A DNA stretch of 32,775 bases from the NCBI GenBank assembly GCA_017161705.1, contig JADFCW010000036.1:1-32775 (forward strand), given 5' to 3'. The DNA is from Candidatus Sumerlaeota bacterium. GTDB taxonomy: Bacteria; Sumerlaeota; Sumerlaeia; JADFCW01. Each line of letters opens with the position of its first letter. The first letter of the stretch is position 1. Below, piece by piece: positions 15,906-24,744 of the stretch. The position numbers and the translations under genes are program-made. Below the pieces are notes generated by a model. That model did not search any database, was not told the DNA's origin, and was given only the letters and a program-made list of their open reading frames with translations.

Positions 15906-18211
15906 TGAGCAAATCGCTGGTGATTGTGGAGTCGCCCACCAAAGCGCGCACGTTGAGCAAATTCCTGGGCAATAATTTTGTCATCGAGGCCTCGCTGGGC
16001 CACGTCAAAGACCTCCCGACCAACCGCATGGGCGTGGACGTGGACAACGGCTTCCGCCCCGAATATGAAATCCTTCCGGGCAAGAGCCGTTTCCTGGAAA
16101 AACTGCGCAAAGCCGCCCGCGAGTGTGATCGGATCTATCTGGCGCCCGACCCCGACCGCGAAGGCGAGGCGATTGCATGGCATATCGCCGAGGAATTGAA
16201 AGCCACCGACCGGCCGGTGCACCGCGCCGCGTTCGAGGAAATCACGCGCGATGCCGTTCTCCGCGCAATCGAAAAACCAACCAAACTGAACAAGGCTCTT
16301 TATGAAGCCCAGCAGGCGCGCCGCATTCTCGACCGCCTCGTCGGCTATAAGATCAGCCCAATGCTGTGGAAGCGCGTCCAGGCCGGCTTGAGCGCCGGCC
16401 GCGTCCAATCGGTGGCGCTCCGGTTGATCTGCGACCGCGAGGACGAAATCCGTCAGTTTCAGCCCCGCGAGTATTGGACCATAGACCTGCAGGTCGAAGG
16501 GCCGACACCCCCGCCCTTTCCCATGAAACTGGCCACTGTGGACGGCGAGAAATATGAGCCTGCCACCGGCGAGGCGGCCCAGCAAATCGTGGATGCCGTG
16601 CAGGGTCGGCCGTTGATTGTCTCCAAAGTGGAAAAAAAGGAAATCCGCCGGAATCCTCCGCCCCCGTTTATCACCAGCACGCTTCAACAAGATGCCTACC
16701 GCAAGCTGCGCTTCTCCGTGAAAAAAACCATGATGATCGCCCAGCAATTGTACGAGGGTGTGGACTTGGGCGAAAAGGGCGTCCAGGGATTGATCACCTA
16801 CATGCGCACGGACTCCGTACGGCTGTCCAAAGAGGCGGTTGCCCAGGCACGGGACTATATCGCCAGAAAGTTTGGCAAAGATTATCTGCCGGAAAAGCCG
16901 AACGTCTACAAGAGCCGAAAGTCCGCCCAGGAAGCGCACGAAGCGATCCGGCCCACGACCCCCACGCTGACCCCCGAGGAGGTCCGGCCCTTCGTCGAAC
17001 GCGATCAATACATTCTCTATGAGTTGATTTGGAAACGCTTCATGGCCAGCCAGATGGAAGCCGCCCGGTTTCACCAGACCCGCGTCACCGCACTGGTGGA
17101 CAACAAATACGGCTTCACCGCCGCGGGCCTCGAACAGATCTTCCCGGGTTTTCTCGCCCTCTATCAGGTTCCGGCCGAAGACGAGAACGGCAAGGAAGAA
17201 GAAACAAGCGCAAACGCTCTGCCGCCGCTGAAAAAGGGCGATCGCCTCACCGTCCTGTCCATCACACCCAACCAGCATTTCACCGAGCCGCCGCCGCGAT
17301 ACAACCAGAGCTCGCTGGTCCGCGAACTCGAAGCCCAGGGAATCGGACGACCCTCGACCTATGCCTCGATCGTCAGCACCATCCAGGAGAAGAAATACGT
17401 CGAGCAAATCAAAGGGCGGCTCCATCCAACGGAACTGGGCGAAATGATCACGGACCTGCTGGTCGAAAGCTTTCCCGACATCATGGATGTCAAGTTCACC
17501 GCGCTGCTGGAAGAACAACTCGACCGCGTCGAGGAAGGCTCGGCTAACTGGCATGATCTGCTCAAAAACTTCTGGCAGCAGTTCAAAATGCGACTCGAGG
17601 AAGCCGACACCCGTATGCGGAATGTGCGCCGCGAGGTGGTGCCCACCGAGCACAAGTGCGAGAAATGCGGCGCCCACATGGTGCTCCGCTGGGGACGCAA
17701 CGGCCGTTTCCTCGCCTGCTCGGCCTACCCCAAATGCCGCAATGCCAAACCGTATTTGATCGAGAAAGAGCAAGCCGAAACCAATCTCTATCAGCGGCCG
17801 GCCAAAAAGACCGAGTTCAAGTGCGAGAAATGCGGCCGCCCGATGGTCATCAAAACCGGCCGGCGCGGACGTTTTTTGGCATGCGCCGGCTACCCGGAGT
17901 GCCGCAACACCATGCCGCTGAAAATGGGGCTGCCCTGCCCCGAAGAGGGCTGTACGGGCGAACTGGTCGAGCGCATGTCCAAACGTGGCCGGGTGTTTTA
18001 CAGCTGCACGCGCTATCCCGATTGCCGCTATGTGCAATGGGAAAAGCCGGTGAAACACCCGTGCCCGGCGTGCGGGTACTACTTCATGGTGTATATCCGG
18101 CGCGAGGGCAAGCATGTGCTGCGGTGTCCCAAGTGCAAACACACCGAGGACGCCGGCGAACTGATTTCCGGTCGGAAAAACCAGGGGGACGAAGAAACGC
18201 CCCACGAATAA
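15905..18211 (+). CDS. topA: DNA topoisomerase I (type IA)
   Basis: 768 residues. It relaxes negatively supercoiled DNA through a transient single-strand break. The TOPRIM domain starts with VIVESPTKA (Glu9) and contains LAPDPDREGEAIAWH; the catalytic tyrosine is Tyr299 in ITYMRTDS, with the conserved QSSLVRELEAQGIGRPSTYA segment. The C-terminal 190 residues hold four zinc-ribbon units: CEKCGAHM ... YPKC, CEKCGRPM ... YPEC, CPEEGCTGE ... YPDC, and CPACGYYF ... CPKC. All catalytic blocks are intact and the size matches the family. It is translationally coupled to dprA by a one-base overlap. Confidence 0.98.
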   Translation: MSKSLVIVESPTKARTLSKFLGNNFVIEASLGHVKDLPTNRMGVDVDNGFRPEYEILPGKSRFLEKLRKAARECDRIYLAPDPDREGEAIAWHIAEELKATDRPVHRAAFEEITRDAVLRAIEKPTKLNKALYEAQQARRILDRLVGYKISPMLWKRVQAGLSAGRVQSVALRLICDREDEIRQFQPREYWTIDLQVEGPTPPPFPMKLATVDGEKYEPATGEAAQQIVDAVQGRPLIVSKVEKKEIRRNPPPPFITSTLQQDAYRKLRFSVKKTMMIAQQLYEGVDLGEKGVQGLITYMRTDSVRLSKEAVAQARDYIARKFGKDYLPEKPNVYKSRKSAQEAHEAIRPTTPTLTPEEVRPFVERDQYILYELIWKRFMASQMEAARFHQTRVTALVDNKYGFTAAGLEQIFPGFLALYQVPAEDENGKEEETSANALPPLKKGDRLTVLSITPNQHFTEPPPRYNQSSLVRELEAQGIGRPSTYASIVSTIQEKKYVEQIKGRLHPTELGEMITDLLVESFPDIMDVKFTALLEEQLDRVEEGSANWHDLLKNFWQQFKMRLEEADTRMRNVRREVVPTEHKCEKCGAHMVLRWGRNGRFLACSAYPKCRNAKPYLIEKEQAETNLYQRPAKKTEFKCEKCGRPMVIKTGRRGRFLACAGYPECRNTMPLKMGLPCPEEGCTGELVERMSKRGRVFYSCTRYPDCRYVQWEKPVKHPCPACGYYFMVYIRREGKHVLRCPKCKHTEDAGELISGRKNQGDEETPHE

Positions 18212-18320
18212 GTGCCGCCTTGCAGCCCTTTCGCTCGAAGGAAGTATGATTAGGCTCTGCGCGGGGAAATTCGACATTCCCTCGATCGCATCTTGAAATT
18301 TCGGAATGTGCCGATCCATT

Positions 18321-18655
18321 TTCGGCCCTGACGGGCTCGTCGAATCAGACCCAGGGCCTTGCCGTTCAAAGCCGCCTTCGGTGCTTCGATGGAACCATGG
18401 AAAGCGTCGCGTTCCACGGGCACCGTGGGAATGTCGCGCGTCCTACATATTGAGCGCCGTTCAGGCCCTGGAGGGGCGGCGTGGAAAAACGGATGCGGCA
18501 GGAGGCGTTTCGCCAGACCTTTGGAATGCACCAGCATGGCCGCCGGCACTCCAAAGGCCGGCCGAACATCCCGGAGCCCAAGGACAACCTTACGTTGATG
18601 CATCGAATCCCCATGATTCCTCTGGCGGCCCGCTCAATCGCCCTATTGGGGCGAC
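18321..18655. repeat. Cluster of small GC-rich hairpins (REP-like)
   Basis: Three short perfect palindromes lie in this stretch: GCCC-TGAC-GGGC at 18325-18336, GCCC-TGGAG-GGGC at 18465-18477, and TCGCCC-TATTG-GGGCGA at 18638-18654. The first two share a longer degenerate context (TTCGGCCCTGACGGGC, TTCAGGCCCTGGAGGGGC), suggesting copies of one element. From 18212 to about 18597 I see no supported gene. The third palindrome overlaps the candidate N-terminus of the next CDS, which casts doubt on its upstream starts. Confidence 0.45.
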
Positions 18656-19902
18656 GATGGATCTGGGCACCGCGGGCAATTGCACGATTCCAGCGCCGAT
18701 GTCGAGCGCACGCGACGACAGCCGTGCAAACAGGCGCGCCGCCCGACCGCTCCGCCGCGTCCTCTCCGCGCCCTCTTCTGTTCTTTTTTTCCCAGGTGGT
18801 CTGGCAGGATGTGTGGCAGCGGCCGCAGGAACTGGCGCTGGGTCTTAGCGAGCACCTGCCGGTCGTGTATTTCAGCCCGCTCCAAATTCACCGCCGCTAT
18901 GACAGCATCCCACACTGGCGGCCTGAGATTCATATAGACCGCGGCTGCGGCGTGCACGTCGTTCAACCTCTGATCCTTCCGGGCGAATACAAGTCGCGCC
19001 TGATCTTTGCACTCAACCGCCGACTGATTTGGGCCGAGGCCTGCCGCGTTCTTTCGCCCGAAGCTGATCTGTGGTTGCTCAGCAACAGCCCTTTCAGCGC
19101 CGATTTGCTGGACCGGGTCAATTGGGCCAGGCGCATCTACGACCTGATAGACGACTTCCCCGGATTCTCCTGGGCGCCGCCGAACGCACGCCGCCTCGAA
19201 GCACTCTGGCTGCAACAGGCGGATGTCGTAGTCAGCGGCACGCTGGCGCTTTGCGACCTTCACCGCGCCGCGCGGTCCGACATTCAGTTTATCCCGTCGG
19301 GCGTCCGGTTCGACTTGTTTCACACGCCGCCCGGTTCCGTTCCCGACGATATTCGGTCGCTCCCGCGCCCCATTCTCGGCTATACGGGCACGCTCAGCGA
19401 CCGTTTGGATCGCCGCCTGCTCGAAGACCTCTGCCGCGAGTTTCGCAACGGGTCGGTCGTTCTGATCGGCCCGGTTCACGGCAGTTTCGACATGCCGTCG
19501 CCCGCGCCGAATCTCCATTTGCTCGGCCCCAGGCCGCACGACCAACTTCCGGCCTATGTGCACCAGTTCGATCTGGCGTTGCTGCCCTTTGCCATCAATA
19601 CGGCGACGCAGGCGATCAATCCGATCAAGACCCTGGAATACCTCGCCGCCGGACGCGTGGTGATCTCGACGGCGGTGCCGGACATTGGGCGTTTTTTCGC
19701 GAATGAAGTAGTGATTGCCCGCGATCGCGCGGAATTTATCCGTCTGGCGCGACACTGGCTGACCGCCGACAGTGCGGCACTCCGCCAGCGCGGAATCGAG
19801 CGGGCGCGCCGCTGTTCATGGGGGCAAACCGTTGCGGACTTTGCGCGCGCCATCGGTCTGAGGCCGCAAGAAAACTTCCGACAGGAAACACTTGCCGAAT
19901 GA
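18598..19902 (+). CDS. GT-B glycosyltransferase (TuaH-like), start uncertain
   Basis: 434 residues from ATG 18598. The conserved protein begins around the FFFSQVVWQDVWQRPQELA segment, whose WQRPQ motif typifies a group of GT4-type transferases including TuaH-like proteins. Further landmarks are RRIYDLIDDFPGF, DVVVSGTLALCDLH, FIPSGVRFDLFH, LGYTGTLSDRLD and the donor-site region NPIKTLEYLAAGRVVIST. Codons before about 18724 show no family resemblance and cover a REP-like hairpin, so the true start may be GTG 18724 (392 residues); GTG 18481 is the longest option. It should transfer a nucleotide sugar to a cell-surface glycan or lipid acceptor; specificity is unknown. It is linked to the next glycosyltransferase by overlapping reading frames. 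Confidence 0.82.
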   Translation: MHRIPMIPLAARSIALLGRRWIWAPRAIARFQRRCRAHATTAVQTGAPPDRSAASSPRPLLFFFSQVVWQDVWQRPQELALGLSEHLPVVYFSPLQIHRRYDSIPHWRPEIHIDRGCGVHVVQPLILPGEYKSRLIFALNRRLIWAEACRVLSPEADLWLLSNSPFSADLLDRVNWARRIYDLIDDFPGFSWAPPNARRLEALWLQQADVVVSGTLALCDLHRAARSDIQFIPSGVRFDLFHTPPGSVPDDIRSLPRPILGYTGTLSDRLDRRLLEDLCREFRNGSVVLIGPVHGSFDMPSPAPNLHLLGPRPHDQLPAYVHQFDLALLPFAINTATQAINPIKTLEYLAAGRVVISTAVPDIGRFFANEVVIARDRAEFIRLARHWLTADSAALRQRGIERARRCSWGQTVADFARAIGLRPQENFRQETLAE

Positions 19903-19964
19903 AATCGCTTCGGTTCATCTTCCGGCGTCGGAGCCCGGCGGAGCGGACGGAGCCAGCCTTATGA
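19899..19964 (+). CDS. Possible 21-residue coupling ORF between two glycosyltransferases
   Basis: The upstream glycosyltransferase ends at an ATGA (19899-19902). The ATG in it opens a 22-codon frame whose TGA (19962-19964) again overlaps the next gene's ATG (19961) as ATGA. The peptide is short and basic (MKSLRFIFRRR ...). Ribosomes finishing the first gene could restart and be delivered to the second. It may be chance; no dedicated function is proposed. Confidence 0.3.
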   Translation: MKSLRFIFRRRSPAERTEPAL

Positions 19965-21094
19965 GAATTGTCATCGATGCACGCTATCTGTGCGGCGAGT
20001 ATTCTGGCATCGCCGAATACAGCGAGGAATATCTATCGCATCTCGCGGCAGCCGATACGTGCACCGAATATATTGTCTATGTTCACCCAAACTATAAGAC
20101 CGAATTGCCTCTGGGGCCGAACTTCACCGTCAAACCATTCAATGCCCGCCCGATTTCCCTGGCCACGGTCTTTGAGTTTGGCCGGGTGGTCCAACGAGAC
20201 CGCCCTGACATTCTCCATTCCCTCTATCCGCTGACCCCGCTGTTCTACCGCGGTCCGCTGCTGGTGACCATCTACGACTTGCAGGCGCTCCTGGTGCCCG
20301 AGTTCACCGGGCGCCGACCGTGGCCGGTGCGAAAGGCGTATGATCTTTTTTATGGCTGGGCCTACCCGCGGGCCGTGCGCCGCGCCCGGTACGTTCACAC
20401 GGTCTCGGAAGCCACCCGCCGCGACATCGCACGCGTTTTTCCCCGCTACGCCGACCGCGCCATTGTCGTTCACGCGGGCATAACCGCGGAAGCGCTCGCA
20501 GAATGCCCGCCGGAGCTGCTCGAACAGACCCGCCGCCGGTTTGGTTTGCCCGACCGCTATATCCTTTATATCGGCAGCACGCGGCCCAATAAGAACCTCC
20601 CGACCATGATCCGCGCTTATGCCCTCGCCCTTCATGACTATCCGGCTCTGCAACACACATCACTAGTTCTTGTGGTCTCGCCCGACCGTTTTTTTGCCGA
20701 ATGCAGCCGGCTGATCCGCGGGTTGAAACTTAGCGAACGGGTGCAGATTTATCGCAGCATTACGGAAGAAGAAAAAAAAGCTTTCTACCATGGATCCCAA
20801 GCGCTTTTTCTGGTCACCAAATTCGAGGGATTCGGTCTGCCGCTGCTCGAGGCGCAAGCCTGCGGCGTGCCCGTGCTGGCTGCCAATCACGCAGCGCTGC
20901 CCGAAATCGGCGGCGATTCGGCACTGTTCGTCAATCCCGACGACGTTCGCGCCGTTGCAGACGGGCTGGCGCGAATCCTTACCGACGAACCGCTTCGACG
21001 ATCGCTGATCGAAAAAGGACGGAAGAATCTCAACCGCTTCCGCTGGGAGAAAACCATCAAGACCATGCTTCAGATTTACTTGAACCTGTTCTGA
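19961..21094 (+). CDS. Glycosyltransferase family 4 protein
   Basis: 377 residues. ATG 19961 begins the typical first strand MRIVIDARYL, with ACGGAG upstream; an upstream TTG (19892) would add 23 residues without support. The GT-B fold shows the N-terminal acceptor domain with DILHSLYPLTPL and VTIYDLQALL, VHTVSEATRRD, the linker YILYIGSTRPNKNLPTMIRA and the donor motif FEGFGLPLLEAQACGVPVLA (the E-x7-E signature), then ALPEIGGDSALFVNPDD. These are retaining transferases that add mannose, glucose or similar sugars during cell-surface or exopolysaccharide synthesis. Paired with the preceding transferase, it probably acts on the same glycan; acceptor and donor cannot be inferred. Confidence 0.93.
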   Translation: MRIVIDARYLCGEYSGIAEYSEEYLSHLAAADTCTEYIVYVHPNYKTELPLGPNFTVKPFNARPISLATVFEFGRVVQRDRPDILHSLYPLTPLFYRGPLLVTIYDLQALLVPEFTGRRPWPVRKAYDLFYGWAYPRAVRRARYVHTVSEATRRDIARVFPRYADRAIVVHAGITAEALAECPPELLEQTRRRFGLPDRYILYIGSTRPNKNLPTMIRAYALALHDYPALQHTSLVLVVSPDRFFAECSRLIRGLKLSERVQIYRSITEEEKKAFYHGSQALFLVTKFEGFGLPLLEAQACGVPVLAANHAALPEIGGDSALFVNPDDVRAVADGLARILTDEPLRRSLIEKGRKNLNRFRWEKTIKTMLQIYLNLF

Positions 21095-21119
21095 AATCGC
21101 CCATGAGGAGAGCCGGACG

Positions 21120-22268
21120 ATGAACACAATGCCTGCCGCCAACGGGTTTCGCGCCATTGTTCTGATGGCTTTGGTCGGAATGGTCGGCCGCATGACCGTC
21201 GCCGGCCCGGGCGCTTCGCCGAATGCCGAAAAAGAGGCGATCTGGCAAAGGATTTCTGTCTATTTCACTCCGCCGCCGGAATACGCAAACGATTTTGGCT
21301 CCTACCGCTCGCCGCTGCTATTCAACGACGGCCGCAGGGTCAAAACTCCAGCGGACTGGCAGGAGCGGCGCGCCGAAATCCTTGCAACGTGGGAGAGCCT
21401 TCTGGGCAAGTGGCCGCCCCTGTTGGAAAAACCCAACGTTGAGTTTCTGGACAAGGTCCGCCGCGAGAATTTTACCCAGCACAAGGTGCGCGTCGAGTTC
21501 GCCCCCGACGGCCGCACCACCGGCGGCTATCTGCTGGTTCCTGATGGCCGCGGGCCGTTCCCTGCCGTCGTGATTGTCTATTACGAACCAGAGACCGCCA
21601 TCGGGGAAGGCAAGGGGGCCGACCGCGATTTTGCCTGTCAACTGGCCCGGCGCGGGTTTGTCGCCCTTTCCTTCGGCCATCAGCCGTCGCTGTATTACCC
21701 CAGCCGCGAGCAGGCCGACCTCCAGCCGCTTCATGCGCTCGGCTATGCAGCGGCAAATTGCTGCAACGCGCTCGCCCGCCTCGACTTTGTGGACTCGAAG
21801 CGCATCGGCGTCACGGGCCATTCCTACGGAGGAAAATGGGCAATGTTTGCTTCGTGCTTCTATGAAAAGTTTGCCTGTGCGGCCTGGTCCGATCCCGGGA
21901 TTGTCTTCGATGAAGCCCGCCCGAATGTGAACTATTGGGAACCGTGGTATTTGGGCTGGCAGCCAGGCCCCTGGCGAAAGCGCGGCATTGTCACCCCGGA
22001 CAATCCGCGCACGGGGGCTTACAAAACGATGATCGAAACCGGCCGCGACCTGCATGAACTCCACGCTCTGATGGCCCCGCGGCCATTTCTCGTCTCCGGC
22101 GGCGCAGAAGATCAGCCGTCCAGATGGCGGGCGCTCAACCATTCTGTTGCGGTCAACAAATTGCTCGGCTACGAGAACCGCGTAGCGATGACTAACCGCA
22201 AAGAGCATGCGCCCAATGCGGAATCTAACGAAGTGTTATGTTTGTTTTTTGAGTATTTTCTAAAATGA
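21120..22268 (+). CDS. Exported alpha/beta-hydrolase, probable carbohydrate esterase
   Basis: 382 residues from ATG 21120, AGGAG 9 bases upstream. A hydrophobic N-terminus (FRAIVLMALVGMVGRMTVAG) is a likely signal peptide. The alpha/beta-hydrolase core has GGYLLVPDGRGPFPAVVIVYY, the nucleophile elbow GHSYGGKW (Ser235), a likely acid in SGGAEDQ and the C-terminal His in NRKEHAPN. The arrangement resembles acetyl-xylan and glucuronoyl esterases (CE7/CE15-like and the dienelactone-hydrolase group); the family cannot be fixed by eye. It lies 25 bases after the glycosyltransferase and about 55 before the heparinase-type gene, so its substrate may be a decorated polysaccharide. Confidence 0.85.
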   Translation: MNTMPAANGFRAIVLMALVGMVGRMTVAGPGASPNAEKEAIWQRISVYFTPPPEYANDFGSYRSPLLFNDGRRVKTPADWQERRAEILATWESLLGKWPPLLEKPNVEFLDKVRRENFTQHKVRVEFAPDGRTTGGYLLVPDGRGPFPAVVIVYYEPETAIGEGKGADRDFACQLARRGFVALSFGHQPSLYYPSREQADLQPLHALGYAAANCCNALARLDFVDSKRIGVTGHSYGGKWAMFASCFYEKFACAAWSDPGIVFDEARPNVNYWEPWYLGWQPGPWRKRGIVTPDNPRTGAYKTMIETGRDLHELHALMAPRPFLVSGGAEDQPSRWRALNHSVAVNKLLGYENRVAMTNRKEHAPNAESNEVLCLFFEYFLK

Positions 22269-22272
22269 AAGA

Positions 22273-22299
22273 GTCGGACAGGTCGGACTGGTCGGACTG
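22273..22299 (+). repeat. 9-bp tandem repeat, three units
   Basis: GTCGGACAG, GTCGGACTG and GTCGGACTG run without a gap, starting 5 bases after the esterase stop. The spacing to the next start is only about 25 bases, so the repeat lies in the 5' leader of the heparinase-type gene. In one frame it reads Ser-Asp-Arg/Trp repeats. Confidence 0.7.
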
Positions 22300-22323
22300 A
22301 TACTGCTACTGGAACAGGAGGCA

Positions 22324-24729
22324 ATGATGCTGGATCGAAGGGACTTTCTCAAAAGCTCCGCCATTCCGTTTCTGGGAGTTGCAGCACCGACGTTTGCGGC
22401 AGCGGTGCCCGCCGGATTTCCCGCTGCTCAGCCCGAACGTGCGCTGTTCCCGACGCCTGCCGATGGCGCGACGGTCGGAATCAACCCGCCGGGATTTGCC
22501 TGGTGGCGTGCCCCCGGCAAAGCCATCGCCTATCGCCTGATCATTCAAGACCGCACAGGCCGCCGAATCTATGAAGCCGCCGGTCTGCCCGACCCCGTCC
22601 ATGTACCCAACCGCACTTTAGCGCCTGGCAACTACGCCTGGGACGTTGCGGCTTGTGATGCCAGCGGCAAGGAAATCGCCCGCCGCGGTCTATGGAAATT
22701 CACTGTGCCGGAAAACATTCCCTTGCTGCCATGGGAAGACCCCAAAGCCATTCTTGCCCGCGTGCCCGACGACCACCCGCGCTGCATATTCCTGAAAAAA
22801 GACCTCGACGCCCTTCGCGCCACGCTTAAAACCACGCGCCGCCGCGCATGGGAATCGCTCGAAGCCCAGGCCGACCGCGCCCTCAAAACTCCGCTCCCCG
22901 AACCGCCCCGTTATCACACATTCGACACGCCGGCCCGCCGCCGCATGGGTTACACCCGTTACTTTCGCAACTTCCGGGGCCGCGTGGATGCCGTCCTCGC
23001 TCCGCTGTCCCTGGCATGGCTCCTCAGCGGCGACGAGCGCTATGGCCAGGCCGCAAAGCGCCTTCTCCTGACCATCGAGCCGTGGGGAATCGAAGGTCCG
23101 ATGTCGCTGCTCTCCCCCTATGGCGACGAACCGGGGCTCAGCATGTCGCGCCACGGCGCCCACGCTTACGATTGGCTCTATCCGCTGTTCAGTGAAAGCG
23201 AGCGCGCGCGAATTCGCGCCATGACCACCGGCCGGGCCCGACAAATCCTCCAGCGCCTTCGCCGCAGCGACTATCTGGCCGCGCCCGCCGAAAGCCACAA
23301 CGGACGGCTCATCGCGTATCTCGCCGAACATGCCATTGTCCTGAAGGACGAAGTGCCGGATGCCGCTGAATGGCTCGACTATTCGCTGCGCGCCCTGATG
23401 ACTTTCTATCCCCACTGGGGCGATGCCGACGGCGGCTGGGCCGAAGGCGTCAGCTACGCACTCGCCTACAATACGATTTATCTTGGAGCACTCGAAGCGC
23501 TGCGGGCTATCGGCTTGGATCTTTACAAGCGCCCCTTCTTCCGCAACGTTCGCAAATTTTTCCTCTATTGCACATCGCCCATTGGGGAAATCAAACCCTT
23601 CGGCGATGGCGCCGAACGCGGCGGCGTCGGCTCCACAGGCGCCGCCCTTCTCGCCCATCATGGCCGCCGCTTCAACGACCCGCATTGCATCTGGTGGGCT
23701 CGCCAGGCCGGCGACGCGTCGGCGGGCGATCCGATGGTGGCTTTGGTCACCGAGGACACCGTCAAGCCGGAGCCGCCGACGCCGCTGCCCACAGCCGCGG
23801 TCTTTCGCGGCATCGGCTGGGCGGGACTTCACAGCGCTCTCGACAATCCCAAAGAGGACACGTTTTTTATCTTCAAGAGCAGCCCGTACGGCAGCGTCAG
23901 CCACAGCCACGCCGATCAGAATTCGTTTTGCATTCTCAAGGGCGGACGCGCGCTGGCCATCCCTTCCGGCTACTACGGCCCCGCCTATGGCATGCCGCAT
24001 CATGCCCAATGGACGCGCCAGACCAAGGCCAACAACTGCGTGCTGGTCAACGGCGAAGGGCAGATTGTGCGCGCCGCATCAGCCGCGGGGCGAATCGCAG
24101 CGTTCCAGCATCAGAAAGCGATCACCTATTTGTGCGGTGACGCCGCGCCAGCCTATGGAGGCAAGCTCAAGCGCTTTCTGCGCCACGTGTTGTTCCTGCG
24201 GCCGGGCGTCTTTGTCCTGCTGGATGAACTGGAGTCCCCCGCTCCGGCCGAGTATAGCTGGCTGCTTCATGCCTTCGACCAGATGCAGGTGGACGAGGGA
24301 CAAAGCACGGTGATCAGCACCCGGCGCGGCGCCGCTCTCACGGTGCGGCTGGCCTCCGAAGCCGGACTGACTTTCAGCCAGACGGACGTATTCGACACTC
24401 CCTACAACGAGGGCAATCCGCAGGAGTATCACGAAAAAGTCGAAAACCACTGGCACTTTACGGCGCAGACAAACCGGCGCGCGGCCGCAGCCCGCATCGC
24501 GGCAGCGATGACCGTTCTCGGCCCCTCGGAAAAATTGGACGTCGAATGGAGACAAGCCGACGGCTGGCTGGGAATTGCGCTGCAAACACCCGACGGTACC
24601 GGCGAGGCCTGGGTGCAAATGTCACCCGGCGCCAGGCCGCCGTTAGCCGCGGCCACGTCGCAATCGCTCCTCGCCGCTGTCTGGCGTCCCCGCAAAGGCG
24701 AAGAAGAACGACTGGTGATAGGCACATAA
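22324..24729 (+). CDS. Tat-exported DUF4962 / heparinase II/III family protein
   Basis: 801 residues; AGGAGG (22315-22320) precedes tandem ATGs at 22324 and 22327. A twin-arginine signal, DRRDFLKSSAIPFLGV, opens the protein. A beta-sandwich N-terminal region (about 40-130, PADGATVGINPPGFAWW) matches DUF4962; an alpha/alpha toroid follows (about 140-440, with SRHGAHAYDWLYPL and ESHNGRLIAYLAEHA). The heparinase II/III beta-sandwich domain includes HSHADQNSF (residues 527-535), a hallmark where the His/Asp residues hold a metal, followed by ALAIPSGYYGP. Family members are polysaccharide lyases acting on uronate-containing glycans such as heparan or alginate; the substrate here is unknown. It is likely to work with the adjacent esterase. 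Confidence 0.92.
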   Translation: MMLDRRDFLKSSAIPFLGVAAPTFAAAVPAGFPAAQPERALFPTPADGATVGINPPGFAWWRAPGKAIAYRLIIQDRTGRRIYEAAGLPDPVHVPNRTLAPGNYAWDVAACDASGKEIARRGLWKFTVPENIPLLPWEDPKAILARVPDDHPRCIFLKKDLDALRATLKTTRRRAWESLEAQADRALKTPLPEPPRYHTFDTPARRRMGYTRYFRNFRGRVDAVLAPLSLAWLLSGDERYGQAAKRLLLTIEPWGIEGPMSLLSPYGDEPGLSMSRHGAHAYDWLYPLFSESERARIRAMTTGRARQILQRLRRSDYLAAPAESHNGRLIAYLAEHAIVLKDEVPDAAEWLDYSLRALMTFYPHWGDADGGWAEGVSYALAYNTIYLGALEALRAIGLDLYKRPFFRNVRKFFLYCTSPIGEIKPFGDGAERGGVGSTGAALLAHHGRRFNDPHCIWWARQAGDASAGDPMVALVTEDTVKPEPPTPLPTAAVFRGIGWAGLHSALDNPKEDTFFIFKSSPYGSVSHSHADQNSFCILKGGRALAIPSGYYGPAYGMPHHAQWTRQTKANNCVLVNGEGQIVRAASAAGRIAAFQHQKAITYLCGDAAPAYGGKLKRFLRHVLFLRPGVFVLLDELESPAPAEYSWLLHAFDQMQVDEGQSTVISTRRGAALTVRLASEAGLTFSQTDVFDTPYNEGNPQEYHEKVENHWHFTAQTNRRAAAARIAAAMTVLGPSEKLDVEWRQADGWLGIALQTPDGTGEAWVQMSPGARPPLAAATSQSLLAAVWRPRKGEEERLVIGT

Positions 24730-24744
24730 GAGCCTGTTTCGCGG

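Noticed and set aside
15884-18319. 811-codon open frame on the minus strand opposite topA
   Set aside because: It mirrors topA codon by codon in a GC-rich background, has no family resemblance, and topA has all its catalytic motifs.
24730-24744. Bidirectional terminator between the heparinase and pseudopilin genes
   Set aside because: Only 15 bases separate the two stops and no stem with a T-run is visible.
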